This document shows positions 54,411 to 62,548 of a stretch of 64,000 nt of DNA, piece after piece. The notes under the pieces were generated by a model. The model was not told where the DNA came from, ran no database searches, and saw only the letters and a program-made list of their open reading frames with translations. The DNA lies in NCBI RefSeq assembly GCF_007845675.1, contig NZ_VOBR01000013.1:62001-126000 (forward strand), in the 5' to 3' direction. Position 1 is the stretch's first letter. The number at the start of each line of letters is the position of its first letter. The position numbers and the translations under genes are program-made. This stretch comes from Lentzea tibetensis (GTDB taxonomy: Bacteria > Actinomycetota > Actinomycetes > Mycobacteriales > Pseudonocardiaceae).

Positions 54411-56834
54411 CTAGACCGGGATCGGTGCGGGTGCGTCGACTGTCGGACGCGGCACCGGGTGCAGCACCGAGCGCGGGAGGATCCGCGCCCGCAGCGACAG
54501 CGGGGCGTTGCGCGCGAGGCTCGCCCGCACCGCTTCCACCGCGGCGGGCAGGGCGGGGTCGGCCTCGGGCCGGGCGCTGTACCAGGACCGCTCGATCGAG
54601 CTGATCAGCGTGCGCAGGCCGTCGCGGCCCGCGTCGTCCAGGTTGTGCTCGCGGGCGAGCCTGCGCGACGCCGCACGCACGGTCTCAGCCGTCGGGGTGA
54701 GCACGCCGCGGTCGATCGACTCGGCCATCAGCTCCTCCCACGCCGCGGCGGCGGCCTGCGGGCCCAGTCCGGCCACGGTGTGCAGGCGGTTGTGCCTGCG
54801 CACCGCGCGGATCGTCAGCGGCGCCACGGCCAGGCCTACGACGACGAGCACGAGCGCGAGCAGCCACGAGAGCAAGGCGGCGGACAGCGCCACGGCGAGG
54901 GCCCACAACGCGACGGTGATCGGCAGCAGCAGCTTGCGCGCCCACGGCGCACCCGCCATGCCCGCGCGCAGCACCATCAGCAACGTCAGCAGCACGGCCA
55001 TCAGCAGCACGCCGCCCAGCGACCAGAAGTGCCAGGCCGGGATCGGCGTCTCGGCCGCACCCTGGTCGGTGCCCGCCTGGTTGTTCTCGGTCGCCCCGGC
55101 CGTCGTCGACGTGCTCGTCGGCGCGGTCGTCGTGGTGGCCGACGAGCTGCCGGACGGGATCGGCTCGTCGGTGGGCGAGGTGTTCCGCAGGTACGGCGGG
55201 ACCACGGCGCGGCCGTCGTCCATCGGCGTCGGGTCGAACGTGACCCAGCCGTGGCCGGGGAAGAAGATCTCGACCCAGGCGTGCGCGTCCTCGCTCGTGA
55301 TCACCCGGCGGTCGCCGTCGACGTAGCCCGCGGTGAAGCCGAGCGCCACCCGCGCGGGGATGCCGATCTTGCGCGCCATCACGGCCATCGCGGACGCGTA
55401 CTGCTCGCAGTAGCCGACCTTGCCCCGGAACAGGAAGTCGGACAGGGCATCGGACGTCAGGTCGCCCTTGGTCTCCAGCTTGTACTTGAAGCCGTGGACG
55501 GGGTTGGTGAAGTGCTCGTAGAGCTTGGCGGCCTTGTCGAACTGGTTGGTCGCGTCCTTCGTGATGTCCCGTGCCAGCTGGGCGACCGGTTCCTCGACGC
55601 CGTCCGCGGCGAAGTACGACCGGTCGATCGGCACGTCGCCGACCGCGCGGCGCAGCTGGTCGGCGGTGGGCACGTCGAGCACCGTCTCGAGCTGGTACGG
55701 CTCGGGCTTGCGCTGGTTCTGCGCGAAGACGATGCCCCTGTCGGGGTCGTACAGGTAGTCGTCGTCCGGGGTGTCGAGGCGCCGTGGCGAGCCGTAGACC
55801 GGCAGCCAGAAGTCGCGCCAGCCGACGGGGTCGATGTCGACGCGGCTCGTCTTGCCCTCACCGCGGTCACCGGGCGGCCTGGGCAGCTCGCCCTGCACCG
55901 GCCTGCCGGACGGGTCGCCACCGCGTTCCCAGCCCGAGTTCGGCACGTACCGGTCGAGCGTCGTCGCGCGCAGGTACGTGTCCGTCTGCAGGCCGCGCAC
56001 GTGGAACAGCTCGCGCGTGCGCCCCTGGTTCAGCATGCCGCGCAGGTTCGTCATCGCCTTGATGCCGAGCCCGCTGCTCCCGCTGCCACCGATCCCGTTG
56101 CCGGATCCGGGCAGCCGCCCGATCGTGCCGACGAGGGTGAACCCGGCGCCGACGACCAGCGCGATCACCATCGCGATCGCCGCGACGGCCGTCGCCGACG
56201 ACCCGGACCCGCTCGACGCGCCGGTGCCGAGCCTGCCGCGCCACGCCTCGTGCCGGTGTTGCCCGTCGACGGCCAGCAGCAGCGCGAACGCCGCCGCGCC
56301 GAAGATGAACGTCCAGAACGGCAGCATCTCCTCGGCCAGCGAGGCGGGCACCGCGAACACGCACAACAGCACCAGCCCGGACGCCGCGGGCGCGGCGGCG
56401 GCGACGGCGAGCGTGTCCACGAGAATCGTGACGAGCCCGATCGCGACCATCACCAGGCAGCGGATCGCGGCCGTCGCCTCGACCGGCGGGACACCGGTCT
56501 GCACCTGGCCGATCGAGTCGCCGAGGACGGTGAGCAGGTCGCCGAGCGACGTCGGTCCGGGCAGCAGGAAGAGGAACCCGGTGCGCGTGAAGATCGTGAC
56601 CAGCAGGCACAGCAACGCGAGCAGCTGCCCGAGCCCCACGACGGGTGCGGGCAGTCGCGTCGACCGCAGCAGCGCGCCGGTTCCGGTCACCACCGCGATG
56701 GCGACCGCGATGTGCACGAGCCACAGCCCGCCCTCGATCACGCCGGCCAGCGCCGTGGACGAGCACAGCACCGCCAGCGCGGCGATCCACGGGGTGGCCG
56801 AGGCCGACCACTCGATGCCAGGTCTGGAAGCCAT
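54411..56834 (-). CDS. TgpA-like membrane transglutaminase
   Basis: An 807-residue protein with about six N-terminal membrane helices (10-235). An extracytoplasmic transglutaminase core has its Cys-His-Asp triad in GYCEQYASAMAVMARK, SEDAHAWVEIFFPG and WVTFDPTPMDD. A Ser/Thr-rich linker precedes one more membrane pair and a DUF4129 domain. It belongs to the moxR-DUF58-tgpA module. Here a 630-bp repeat-bearing gap separates it from DUF58, whereas these genes usually abut. Probably acts on cell-envelope proteins or peptides; substrate unknown. Confidence 0.9.
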   Translation of the reverse strand: MASRPGIEWSASATPWIAALAVLCSSTALAGVIEGGLWLVHIAVAIAVVTGTGALLRSTRLPAPVVGLGQLLALLCLLVTIFTRTGFLFLLPGPTSLGDLLTVLGDSIGQVQTGVPPVEATAAIRCLVMVAIGLVTILVDTLAVAAAAPAASGLVLLCVFAVPASLAEEMLPFWTFIFGAAAFALLLAVDGQHRHEAWRGRLGTGASSGSGSSATAVAAIAMVIALVVGAGFTLVGTIGRLPGSGNGIGGSGSSGLGIKAMTNLRGMLNQGRTRELFHVRGLQTDTYLRATTLDRYVPNSGWERGGDPSGRPVQGELPRPPGDRGEGKTSRVDIDPVGWRDFWLPVYGSPRRLDTPDDDYLYDPDRGIVFAQNQRKPEPYQLETVLDVPTADQLRRAVGDVPIDRSYFAADGVEEPVAQLARDITKDATNQFDKAAKLYEHFTNPVHGFKYKLETKGDLTSDALSDFLFRGKVGYCEQYASAMAVMARKIGIPARVALGFTAGYVDGDRRVITSEDAHAWVEIFFPGHGWVTFDPTPMDDGRAVVPPYLRNTSPTDEPIPSGSSSATTTTAPTSTSTTAGATENNQAGTDQGAAETPIPAWHFWSLGGVLLMAVLLTLLMVLRAGMAGAPWARKLLLPITVALWALAVALSAALLSWLLALVLVVVGLAVAPLTIRAVRRHNRLHTVAGLGPQAAAAAWEELMAESIDRGVLTPTAETVRAASRRLAREHNLDDAGRDGLRTLISSIERSWYSARPEADPALPAAVEAVRASLARNAPLSLRARILPRSVLHPVPRPTVDAPAPIPV

Positions 56835-56910
56835 GATCAGTCCACCCTCGCGAAGCCCGGCGACCAGGCCCCAGCCCCGATGCCACCGCCAGCCACGCGC
56901 GCTCGCACGG

Positions 56911-56972
56911 GCGTCCCCCGCCCAGGGGGACCCCCTGATTCGATTTTCCCATGCGGCACCGACAATTCCGGG
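56911..56972 (-). repeat. 62-bp palindromic repeat, copy 1
   Basis: Member of a three-copy family. It starts GCGTCCCCCG, has the palindrome AGGGGG-A-CCCCCT at its centre and ends CACCGACAATTCCGGG. Confidence 0.8.
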
Positions 56973-57047
56973 TGCGCAGGGAGGTCAATGGGCCGTTCAC
57001 GCGCCGCATCGCGGCACTCGGCCACAGAGCTGAGCGCCGATCGCAAT

Positions 57048-57092
57048 GCAGTCGGCGGCAGTGCAGTCAGCAGCAGTGCAGTCGGCGGTAGC
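57048..57092 (+). repeat. 3 x 15-bp imperfect tandem repeat
   Basis: Units GCAGTCGGCGGCAGT, GCAGTCAGCAGCAGT and GCAGTCGGCGGTAGC follow one another without gaps between copies 1 and 2 of the 62-bp repeat. Confidence 0.75.
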
Positions 57093-57171
57093 GCATTCGA
57101 GCCCAGCACCATCGCGTGCGCTGCAGCCGAAGGCGTGACCAACGCAGAAGAGTGTGCGCGCGGTCGAACAG

Positions 57172-57233
57172 AGGTCCCCGCCCCAGGGGGTCCCCCTGTT
57201 TCAAGCATGCCATGCGACACCGACAGTTTCGGG
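57172..57233 (-). repeat. 62-bp palindromic repeat, copy 2
   Basis: The most diverged copy. The centre AGGGGG-T-CCCCCT is intact. It reads CATGCGACACCGACAGTTTC near its end. Confidence 0.75.
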
Positions 57234-57342
57234 AGTGCTGAGGCGTGCGGGTGGTGTTCGCGGGTAGCGAAATCCGGCCCGCACAACCAGAAGCCGACAG
57301 CCGTCCACTGCGGACGGCGCAACTGCAGACAACGCAAATCAG

Positions 57343-57404
57343 GCGTCCCCCGCCCAGGGGGTCCCCCTGATTCCATTTTTCCAGACAGCACCGACAATTC
57401 CGGG
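57343..57404 (-). repeat. 62-bp palindromic repeat, copy 3
   Basis: Aligns to copy 1 without gaps: the same GCGTCCCCCGCCCAGGGGG start, T at the palindrome centre, and CACCGACAATTCCGGG end. Confidence 0.8.
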
Positions 57405-57465
57405 GCCGAAGCGGCGTGAACGGCCCGTTCACGAGACGAACCACGAGACGAACCAGCGGCCATGG

Positions 57466-58731
57466 TCAGTTCACATCCGCGCGCACGATCGGCCCCCTGT
57501 TGCTGGCCGAAGCGCACAGCTCACGCCACACCTGAGCCATCGGCGCGGTGGGCCGGGCGATGGTCACGCCCCACCCGGCACTGGTCAACAACCGTTGCCC
57601 GTCAGCGGGATCGGGCGCCGCGTCCTCGGAAGCACCGGCCCAGGCGCTGACGTCGAGCAGCACGGCGAGGCTGCGCATCCCGCGCGGCCGGTACCGGATC
57701 AGGTCCTCGACCGCGGACGGCGTGATCCCGCCGAGCACCGCGATGACCTCCTGCCCGGCACCGGGATCGAGACCGCTGGCCAGCTCACGCCGGTGCGAAG
57801 GCTGAAGCGCCGCAAGGGAGTCCAGCACGACGGTGTCGGAGTGGCCGCCGTCGGACTGGCCGCCGGCCAGCACGCGCCCGTCCTCGGCGACCAGTCGCAC
57901 CTGATGCCCGAAGCGGTGCAGGTGCAGGCACACGGACGCGGCGAAGGAGATCGCCCACTCCAGTGACGCGGTCGGGCCGCTGCCGCGGTGCGCGACGACG
58001 CGGTGGTCGAGCAGGATCGTGGTGCCGCCGCGCCACGGGCGTTCCTCGACGCGGACCATCAGCTCGTCGCGGCGGGCCGTCGAGCGCCAGTGGATCTTGC
58101 GCAGGTCGTCGCCTTGGCGGTACTGGCGCACCACGGCGTCGTCCTCGCCCTGGCCGGAACGCAGGCGCACCGAGCCGTCGTCGCCCGCGCCCATGCCGGA
58201 ACCGCCGGGCAGGCCCGCCAGAGGCAGCACGCGCGGCACGACGACGAGCTTGGAACGGCCCGCCAGCTCGCGGTCGAACTCGGCCAGGCCGAACGGGTCG
58301 GTGATGCGGGCCATCAGCGGGCCCACCTGCTGGATGCCGCGCATGACCGGCTTCAGCGGGTAGCGCAGCGCCGTGGGGTGGTTGCGCGGCAGGCGTTCCA
58401 CGAGGAAGCGCGGGCGCGAACCCAGCGCGTACGGGACGTTGTCCTCCAGCATCAGGCCGCCGGTCGGCAGGCGGCCCGTGGAACGCAGGTCCAGGCGCAC
58501 CTCGGTGGCCGCGCCGACGGGCACGCGGCTGGGGGACAGGAACCGCGCCGCGTGCAGGCCGACCCTGGCCCGCGTGGCGAGCCAGGCGGCCAGCAACGGC
58601 AGCGCGATCACAAAAGCGGCTACGCGCAGCAGGTCGCGTTCGTTCAACGCGATCGCGCACAGCCCGGCGGCGAACCCGGCGGCTAGGAGGCAGCGGCCGC
58701 GCGTGGTCAGGCCGGACAGTGCGGTGCGCAT
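57466..58731 (-). CDS. DUF58 family protein
   Basis: A 421-residue protein. Two N-terminal membrane helices (LLAAGFAAGLCAIAL and VAAFVIALPLLAAWLAT) precede the DUF58 core, with its hallmark DDLRKIHWRSTARRDELMVRVEE near residue 210. A von Willebrand A-like fold (TTILLDHR) follows. These proteins work with MoxR ATPases, usually beside transglutaminase-type membrane proteins. The start is 4 bases after the moxR stop, so moxR and DUF58 are cotranscribed. The usual next partner, tgpA, is displaced by a repeat-bearing gap. Confidence 0.9.
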   Translation of the reverse strand: MRTALSGLTTRGRCLLAAGFAAGLCAIALNERDLLRVAAFVIALPLLAAWLATRARVGLHAARFLSPSRVPVGAATEVRLDLRSTGRLPTGGLMLEDNVPYALGSRPRFLVERLPRNHPTALRYPLKPVMRGIQQVGPLMARITDPFGLAEFDRELAGRSKLVVVPRVLPLAGLPGGSGMGAGDDGSVRLRSGQGEDDAVVRQYRQGDDLRKIHWRSTARRDELMVRVEERPWRGGTTILLDHRVVAHRGSGPTASLEWAISFAASVCLHLHRFGHQVRLVAEDGRVLAGGQSDGGHSDTVVLDSLAALQPSHRRELASGLDPGAGQEVIAVLGGITPSAVEDLIRYRPRGMRSLAVLLDVSAWAGASEDAAPDPADGQRLLTSAGWGVTIARPTAPMAQVWRELCASASNRGPIVRADVN

Positions 58732-58735
58732 CGGT

Positions 58736-59779
58736 TTACCTTGGCGTCCCTGCGTTGTTGTTGGTGCCCAGGTTGCGGACGAACTGCGCGCTCGGGTCCA
58801 GCGCCGCCTGCGGCACCGGCACGCGCTGCAGCAGCGCCCTGATCAGCTCCGCTGCGGACCGGCGAGCGGCCTGCGCCTCGGCCGTCAGCACGAGCCGGTG
58901 CGCCAGCACCGGGATCGCGATGGCGTGGATGTCGTCCGGCACCACGAAGTCCCTGCCCGCCAGTGCGGCCTGCGCACGGGCGGCGCGAACCAGGTGCAGC
59001 GTCGCGCGCGGCGACGCACCCAGCCGGAGCTCCGGCAGACGGCGGGTCGCCGAGACCAGCTCGACGGCGTAGCGGCGCACGTCGGGGGAGAGGTGCACGC
59101 GGCGCACGGTCTCGATCAGCCGCAGCACCTGCGCGGCGTCCGACACCGGGCGCAGGTCGTCGATCGGGTTGTGGCCCGCGTGCTCGTCGACCATCGCCAG
59201 CTCGGCCTGCGGGTCCGGGTAGCCGATCGACACGCGAGCGGTGAACCGGTCGCGCTGCGCCTCCGGAAGGGCGTAGGTGCCCTCCATCTCCACCGGGTTC
59301 TGCGTCGCGATCACCATGAACGGTGACCCGAGCGGATAGGTGTGCGCGTCGACCGTGACCTGGTGCTCCTCCATGCACTCCAGCAACGCGGACTGCGTCT
59401 TCGGAGATGCGCGGTTGATCTCGTCGCCGACCACGATGTTCGCGAAGATCGGGCCGGGCCTGAACTCGAAGTCGTTCTCCTGCCGGTTGTAGATCGACGA
59501 ACCGGTGATGTCACTCGGCAGCAGGTCGGGCGTGAACTGCACCCGGCTCACCGTGCAGTCGATCGACCGCGCGAGCGCCTTCGCCAGCGACGTCTTCCCG
59601 ACACCTGGCACGTCTTCGACGAGCAGATGTCCTTCAGCGAGCAGGGTGACCAGCGCAAGTCGCACCACGTCGGGTTTGCCGACGAGCACGCGCTCGACGT
59701 TGGCCGCGATTCGCTGAACGCAGCCGTGCAGTTCACCCAGCACCTGATCGACCGGCGCGTGGCTGTTCGCGCTTGTCAC
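58736..59779 (-). CDS. MoxR-family AAA+ ATPase
   Basis: A 347-residue chaperone-like ATPase. Walker A is LVEDVPGVGKTSLAKALAR near residue 48, Walker B VVGDEINRASPKTQSALLE, sensor 1 IATQNPVEMEGTYALPEAQ and an arginine finger in DRFTARV. GTG 59779 has GGAGG 4 bases upstream. It heads the moxR-DUF58-tgpA module, thought to fold or activate vWA-type and metal-cofactor proteins in the envelope. The real target here is unknown. Confidence 0.93.
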   Translation of the reverse strand: MTSANSHAPVDQVLGELHGCVQRIAANVERVLVGKPDVVRLALVTLLAEGHLLVEDVPGVGKTSLAKALARSIDCTVSRVQFTPDLLPSDITGSSIYNRQENDFEFRPGPIFANIVVGDEINRASPKTQSALLECMEEHQVTVDAHTYPLGSPFMVIATQNPVEMEGTYALPEAQRDRFTARVSIGYPDPQAELAMVDEHAGHNPIDDLRPVSDAAQVLRLIETVRRVHLSPDVRRYAVELVSATRRLPELRLGASPRATLHLVRAARAQAALAGRDFVVPDDIHAIAIPVLAHRLVLTAEAQAARRSAAELIRALLQRVPVPQAALDPSAQFVRNLGTNNNAGTPR

Positions 59780-59877
59780 TCGACCTCCAGCAGCAGCCGC
59801 GTCCGGGAACACGGACGTGTGAGCTTTTCACGCAGTGTGTCAAACCGTGGCTAAGTGCCCTACACCTCAGGGCTATC

Positions 59878-59901
59878 CAGGGTTCGAATCCTCTCCCTCC
59901 A
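59878..59901 (+). other. degenerate tRNA 3'-end-like segment
   Basis: GGGTTCGAATCC is a T-loop sequence, followed by acceptor-like CCCTCCA. The T-stem is broken (about 3 pairs) and no 5' half is found. Possibly a decayed integration-site relic; weak. Confidence 0.25.
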
Positions 59902-60094
59902 GGTTCCCCCACCGCCATGTCTCAACAACCGGTTTTGCCGCAATTTGCTAGGCCATCCGAGTGGCAAATTCCGCGTGACCACTCACCTGCACCGGTGACC
60001 TCTGCCCAGCTCCCCCACCATCCCCCCATCGGGCCCCACTACGTCTACCAGCACAAACGGGTCACGACTCGCTGTGTGTACACCCGTTTCAGCG

Positions 60095-60134
60095 TTGACT
60101 GTGGTGAAAAGTGGGGTACTGTGGCGGCCGGTGG
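60095..60134 (+). promoter_or_regulatory. mraZ promoter with four-repeat MraZ box
   Basis: TTGACT (60095-60100) and TACTGT (60117-60122), 16 bp apart, form a sigma-A-like promoter. GTGG occurs at 60101, 60111, 60121 and 60131, an exact 10-bp period, which is the direct-repeat operator style of MraZ. The box overlaps the -10, predicting autorepression of the dcw cluster. Confidence 0.8.
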
Positions 60135-60187
60135 GGCAGACGGGGGCTCCACTGCCGGTCTGTCGCCCGGCGGGGAGGTGGTTACCG

Positions 60188-60619
60188 ATGTTCCTCGGTA
60201 CTCACTACCCGCGCCTGGACGACAAAGGCCGGCTGACACTGCCTGCGAAGTTCCGGGACGAGCTGGCGGGGGGTCTCATGGTCACCAAGGGCCAGGACCA
60301 CTGCCTGTACGTGTTCCCGCGAGCGGAGTTCGAGCAGATGGCACGGAAGGTCGCCGAGGCACCGTTCACGAACGAGGCCGTACGCGCCTACCAGCGCTAC
60401 CTGTTCGCGGGCACGGACGAGCAGCGTCCGGACGGTCAGGGTCGCGTCCTGATCGCACCGGAGTTGCGGCGGTACGCCGGGCTGACCAAGGAGTGCGTGG
60501 TCGTCGGCGCGTTCACCAGGATGGAGATCTGGGACGCGGCGGCCTGGCAGACCTACCTCGACGAGCACGAGGACAGCTACGCAGAGGCTCGCGAGGAGGT
60601 GCTACCGGGCGTCTTCTGA
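60188..60619 (+). CDS. mraZ: transcriptional regulator MraZ
   Basis: A 143-residue AbrB-fold regulator that heads the division and cell wall cluster. Two SpoVT/AbrB-like halves: [20 protein letters not shown] at the N-terminus and [20 protein letters not shown] in the middle, each with the DxKGR or DGQGR signature. It binds tandem GTGG-type repeats in its own promoter, which are present upstream. ATG 60188 fits the family start. rsmH follows after 151 bp that contain a hairpin. Confidence 0.94.
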   Translation: MFLGTHYPRLDDKGRLTLPAKFRDELAGGLMVTKGQDHCLYVFPRAEFEQMARKVAEAPFTNEAVRAYQRYLFAGTDEQRPDGQGRVLIAPELRRYAGLTKECVVVGAFTRMEIWDAAAWQTYLDEHEDSYAEAREEVLPGVF

Positions 60620-60687
60620 TCAGCCGGCTGCGGGAGAGAACAACGCGATTCGGGTGCCGTGAGGCCTCGGTCCGCTCGACAAACGGC

Positions 60688-60713
60688 CCTGGCGCACCTT
60701 CCCCGGCGCCAGG
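60688..60713 (+). terminator. hairpin in the mraZ-rsmH gap
   Basis: CCTGGCGC (60688-60695) and GCGCCAGG (60706-60713) form a perfect 8-bp stem with a 10-base loop. It may attenuate or process the mraZ-rsmH transcript. Confidence 0.45.
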
Positions 60714-60770
60714 TTCAACGGGCGGGCGGGGACCTGACGTCACCCGAACGCATGTACGGGGAGAGGGATC

Positions 60771-61739
60771 ATGGGCCGACCGCAGCACGTTCCGGTGCTG
60801 CTGGACCGCGTCCTGGCGCTGTTCGCACCAGCCCTCGCCGACCGTCCCGCAGTGCTCGTCGACACCACGCTCGGTCTCGGCGGCCATTCCGACGCACTTC
60901 TGCGCGCACACCCCGAGCTCACGCTGATCGGGCTCGACCGCGACCCGCAGGCCATCGCGCTCGCCACCGAGCGGCTGAAGCCGCACGGCGACCGCGTGCA
61001 CTTCGTCAACGTCACCTACGACCGGATCGCCGACGCCGTCGCCGAGCTCGGTCTGTCCAAGGTGGACGGCGTGCTCATGGACCTCGGCGTCTCGTCGCTG
61101 CAGCTCGACGCGGAGGAGCGCGGGTTCGCGTACTCCAAGGACGCGCCGCTGGACATGCGGATGAGCGCGGGCACCGGCATGACGGCCGCGGACGTGCTCA
61201 ACACCTACGCGCCCGGTGACCTGATCCGCGTGCTCCGCGACTACGGCGAGGAGCGCTTCGCGAAGAAGATCGTGAGCGCCATCGTCCGCGAACGCGAGCG
61301 CGAGCCGTTCATCAACAGCGGGCGGCTCGTCCAACTGCTGTACGACAACGTGCCCGCGGCGACCAGGCGCACCGGTGGCCACCCGGCCAAGCGGACGTTC
61401 CAGGCGCTGCGGATCGAGGTCAACGGCGAGCTGGAGTCGCTGCGGCTGGCGCTGCCCGCCGCGCTGTCCGTGCTCGGCATGGACGGCCGGATCGTCGTCG
61501 AGTCGTACCAGTCGCTCGAGGACCGGATGGTCAAGCAGGCGTTCGCCGCGCTCGCCACGTCGCGCACGCCGCAGGGCCTCCCGGTCGAGCTGCCCGGACA
61601 CGGGCCGGAGCTGAAGCTGCTCACCAGGGGCGCCGAGCAGGCGAACGAGCAGGAGATAGAGGAGAACCCGCGCGCCGCCCCGGTGCGGCTGCGGGCCGCA
61701 CAGCGGATTTCGGCGCAGGGGATTGGAGCATCGTCATGA
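60771..61739 (+). CDS. rsmH: 16S rRNA (cytosine-1402-N4)-methyltransferase RsmH
   Basis: A 322-residue rRNA methyltransferase (MraW). Motifs: [28 protein letters not shown] (SAM site), [26 protein letters not shown] (catalytic loop) and [22 protein letters not shown]-terminal [18 protein letters not shown] is the family hallmark. [14 protein letters not shown] precedes ATG 60771. The stop overlaps the ftsL ATG (ATGA). Confidence 0.96.
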   Translation: MGRPQHVPVLLDRVLALFAPALADRPAVLVDTTLGLGGHSDALLRAHPELTLIGLDRDPQAIALATERLKPHGDRVHFVNVTYDRIADAVAELGLSKVDGVLMDLGVSSLQLDAEERGFAYSKDAPLDMRMSAGTGMTAADVLNTYAPGDLIRVLRDYGEERFAKKIVSAIVREREREPFINSGRLVQLLYDNVPAATRRTGGHPAKRTFQALRIEVNGELESLRLALPAALSVLGMDGRIVVESYQSLEDRMVKQAFAALATSRTPQGLPVELPGHGPELKLLTRGAEQANEQEIEENPRAAPVRLRAAQRISAQGIGASS

Positions 61740-62548
61740 CGGCACCCGCACGCGTCGGCGAGCCGTCTCCTCGCGACGGCTCCGGCAAGACCGCGGAGAA
61801 GACCACCGACGCCGCACGCGCACGTCGCCGTTCGGCCGCGGCCGAGCGCGCGTACGCCCGGCGTGCGCAGCGCACCCAGAACCTGCGCGGCAACAGCTCG
61901 GTGCAGCAGCGCCCGGCGGGCCAGTCCCCGAAGGCGCCGTTCGTCGTCATGGTGATGGTCGTGCTCGGCGTCGGTCTCGCCGGGATCATGTACCTCTCCA
62001 CCCAGGCGGCGGCCGACTCGTACCGCCTTCAGGAAGCGCGCGCCGAGGCGGAGAAGCTGACCCTGCGGGTCGAGCAGCTGCGTCAGGACGTGGCGCTGCT
62101 GGAGTCGCCGACCGAGCTGGCGAAGCGCGCGGCCGAGCTGGGCCTCGTGCTGCCGCCGGACCCGGCGCGGCTGCGGCAGAACGCGGACGGCTCGATCGAC
62201 GTGTTCGGCAAGGCCGTCCCGGTGCCCAAGCCGGCACCTCCGGCCCCGTCGTCCTCGTCGTCGACGACGCCGCCCGCCCAGCCGCCCGCGCAGGACCAGG
62301 CTCAGCAAGGCCAGCAGCAGCAACAGGGCCAGCAGCAGCCGACGCCGCCCGCGCAGGACCAGCAACCGCCCGCGCAGCAGCAACAGCCGCCGCCCGCGCA
62401 GCAGCAGGGTGCGACGCCGCCCGTGCAGGGGCAGCAGACCCCTGTCCAGGACGAGGTGCGCCAGCAAGAGGTTCAGCAGCACGAGGCTCAGCAGCAGGAC
62501 CAGCCACTGGTCCAGCTGCTGGGCGCTCAGCCTCCGGGAGATCGGTGA
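61736..62548 (+). CDS. ftsL: FtsL-like septum protein with long Gln/Pro-rich tail
   Basis: A 270-residue bitopic protein in the FtsL position. Basic cytoplasmic tail (1-65), one membrane helix ([20 protein letters not shown]), then the leucine-zipper-like coiled coil ([20 protein letters not shown]) and the [17 protein letters not shown] motif. The last 100 or so residues are a Pro/Gln-rich low-complexity tail, longer than in most FtsL proteins. It links FtsB/FtsQ to FtsW/FtsI at the divisome. The start overlaps rsmH and the end overlaps ftsI. Confidence 0.88.
   Translation: MTAPARVGEPSPRDGSGKTAEKTTDAARARRRSAAAERAYARRAQRTQNLRGNSSVQQRPAGQSPKAPFVVMVMVVLGVGLAGIMYLSTQAAADSYRLQEARAEAEKLTLRVEQLRQDVALLESPTELAKRAAELGLVLPPDPARLRQNADGSIDVFGKAVPVPKPAPPAPSSSSSTTPPAQPPAQDQAQQGQQQQQGQQQPTPPAQDQQPPAQQQQPPPAQQQGATPPVQGQQTPVQDEVRQQEVQQHEAQQQDQPLVQLLGAQPPGDR

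Larger units (their letters stand above)
56835..57465. other. 631-bp gap between tgpA and DUF58 holding repeats
   Basis: Contains three aligned copies of a 62-bp repeat and a short 3 x 15-bp tandem repeat. A minus-strand frame is open through it, but composition and position make it a poor gene candidate. No RBS was seen near tgpA except local purines. Confidence 0.6.
59780..60187 (+). other. intergenic region moxR / mraZ
   Basis: The 408-bp divergent gap holds a degenerate tRNA 3'-like segment (59878-59901), a comparatively AT-rich stretch around 59935-59975 and the mraZ promoter with its operator (60095-60134). A reading frame from ATG 59917 has no RBS or family match and is not called. 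Confidence 0.5.

Noticed and set aside
59917-60187. Reading frame from ATG 59917 upstream of mraZ
   Set aside because: It runs through the mraZ promoter and operator, has no RBS, and its Pro/His-rich product matches nothing.
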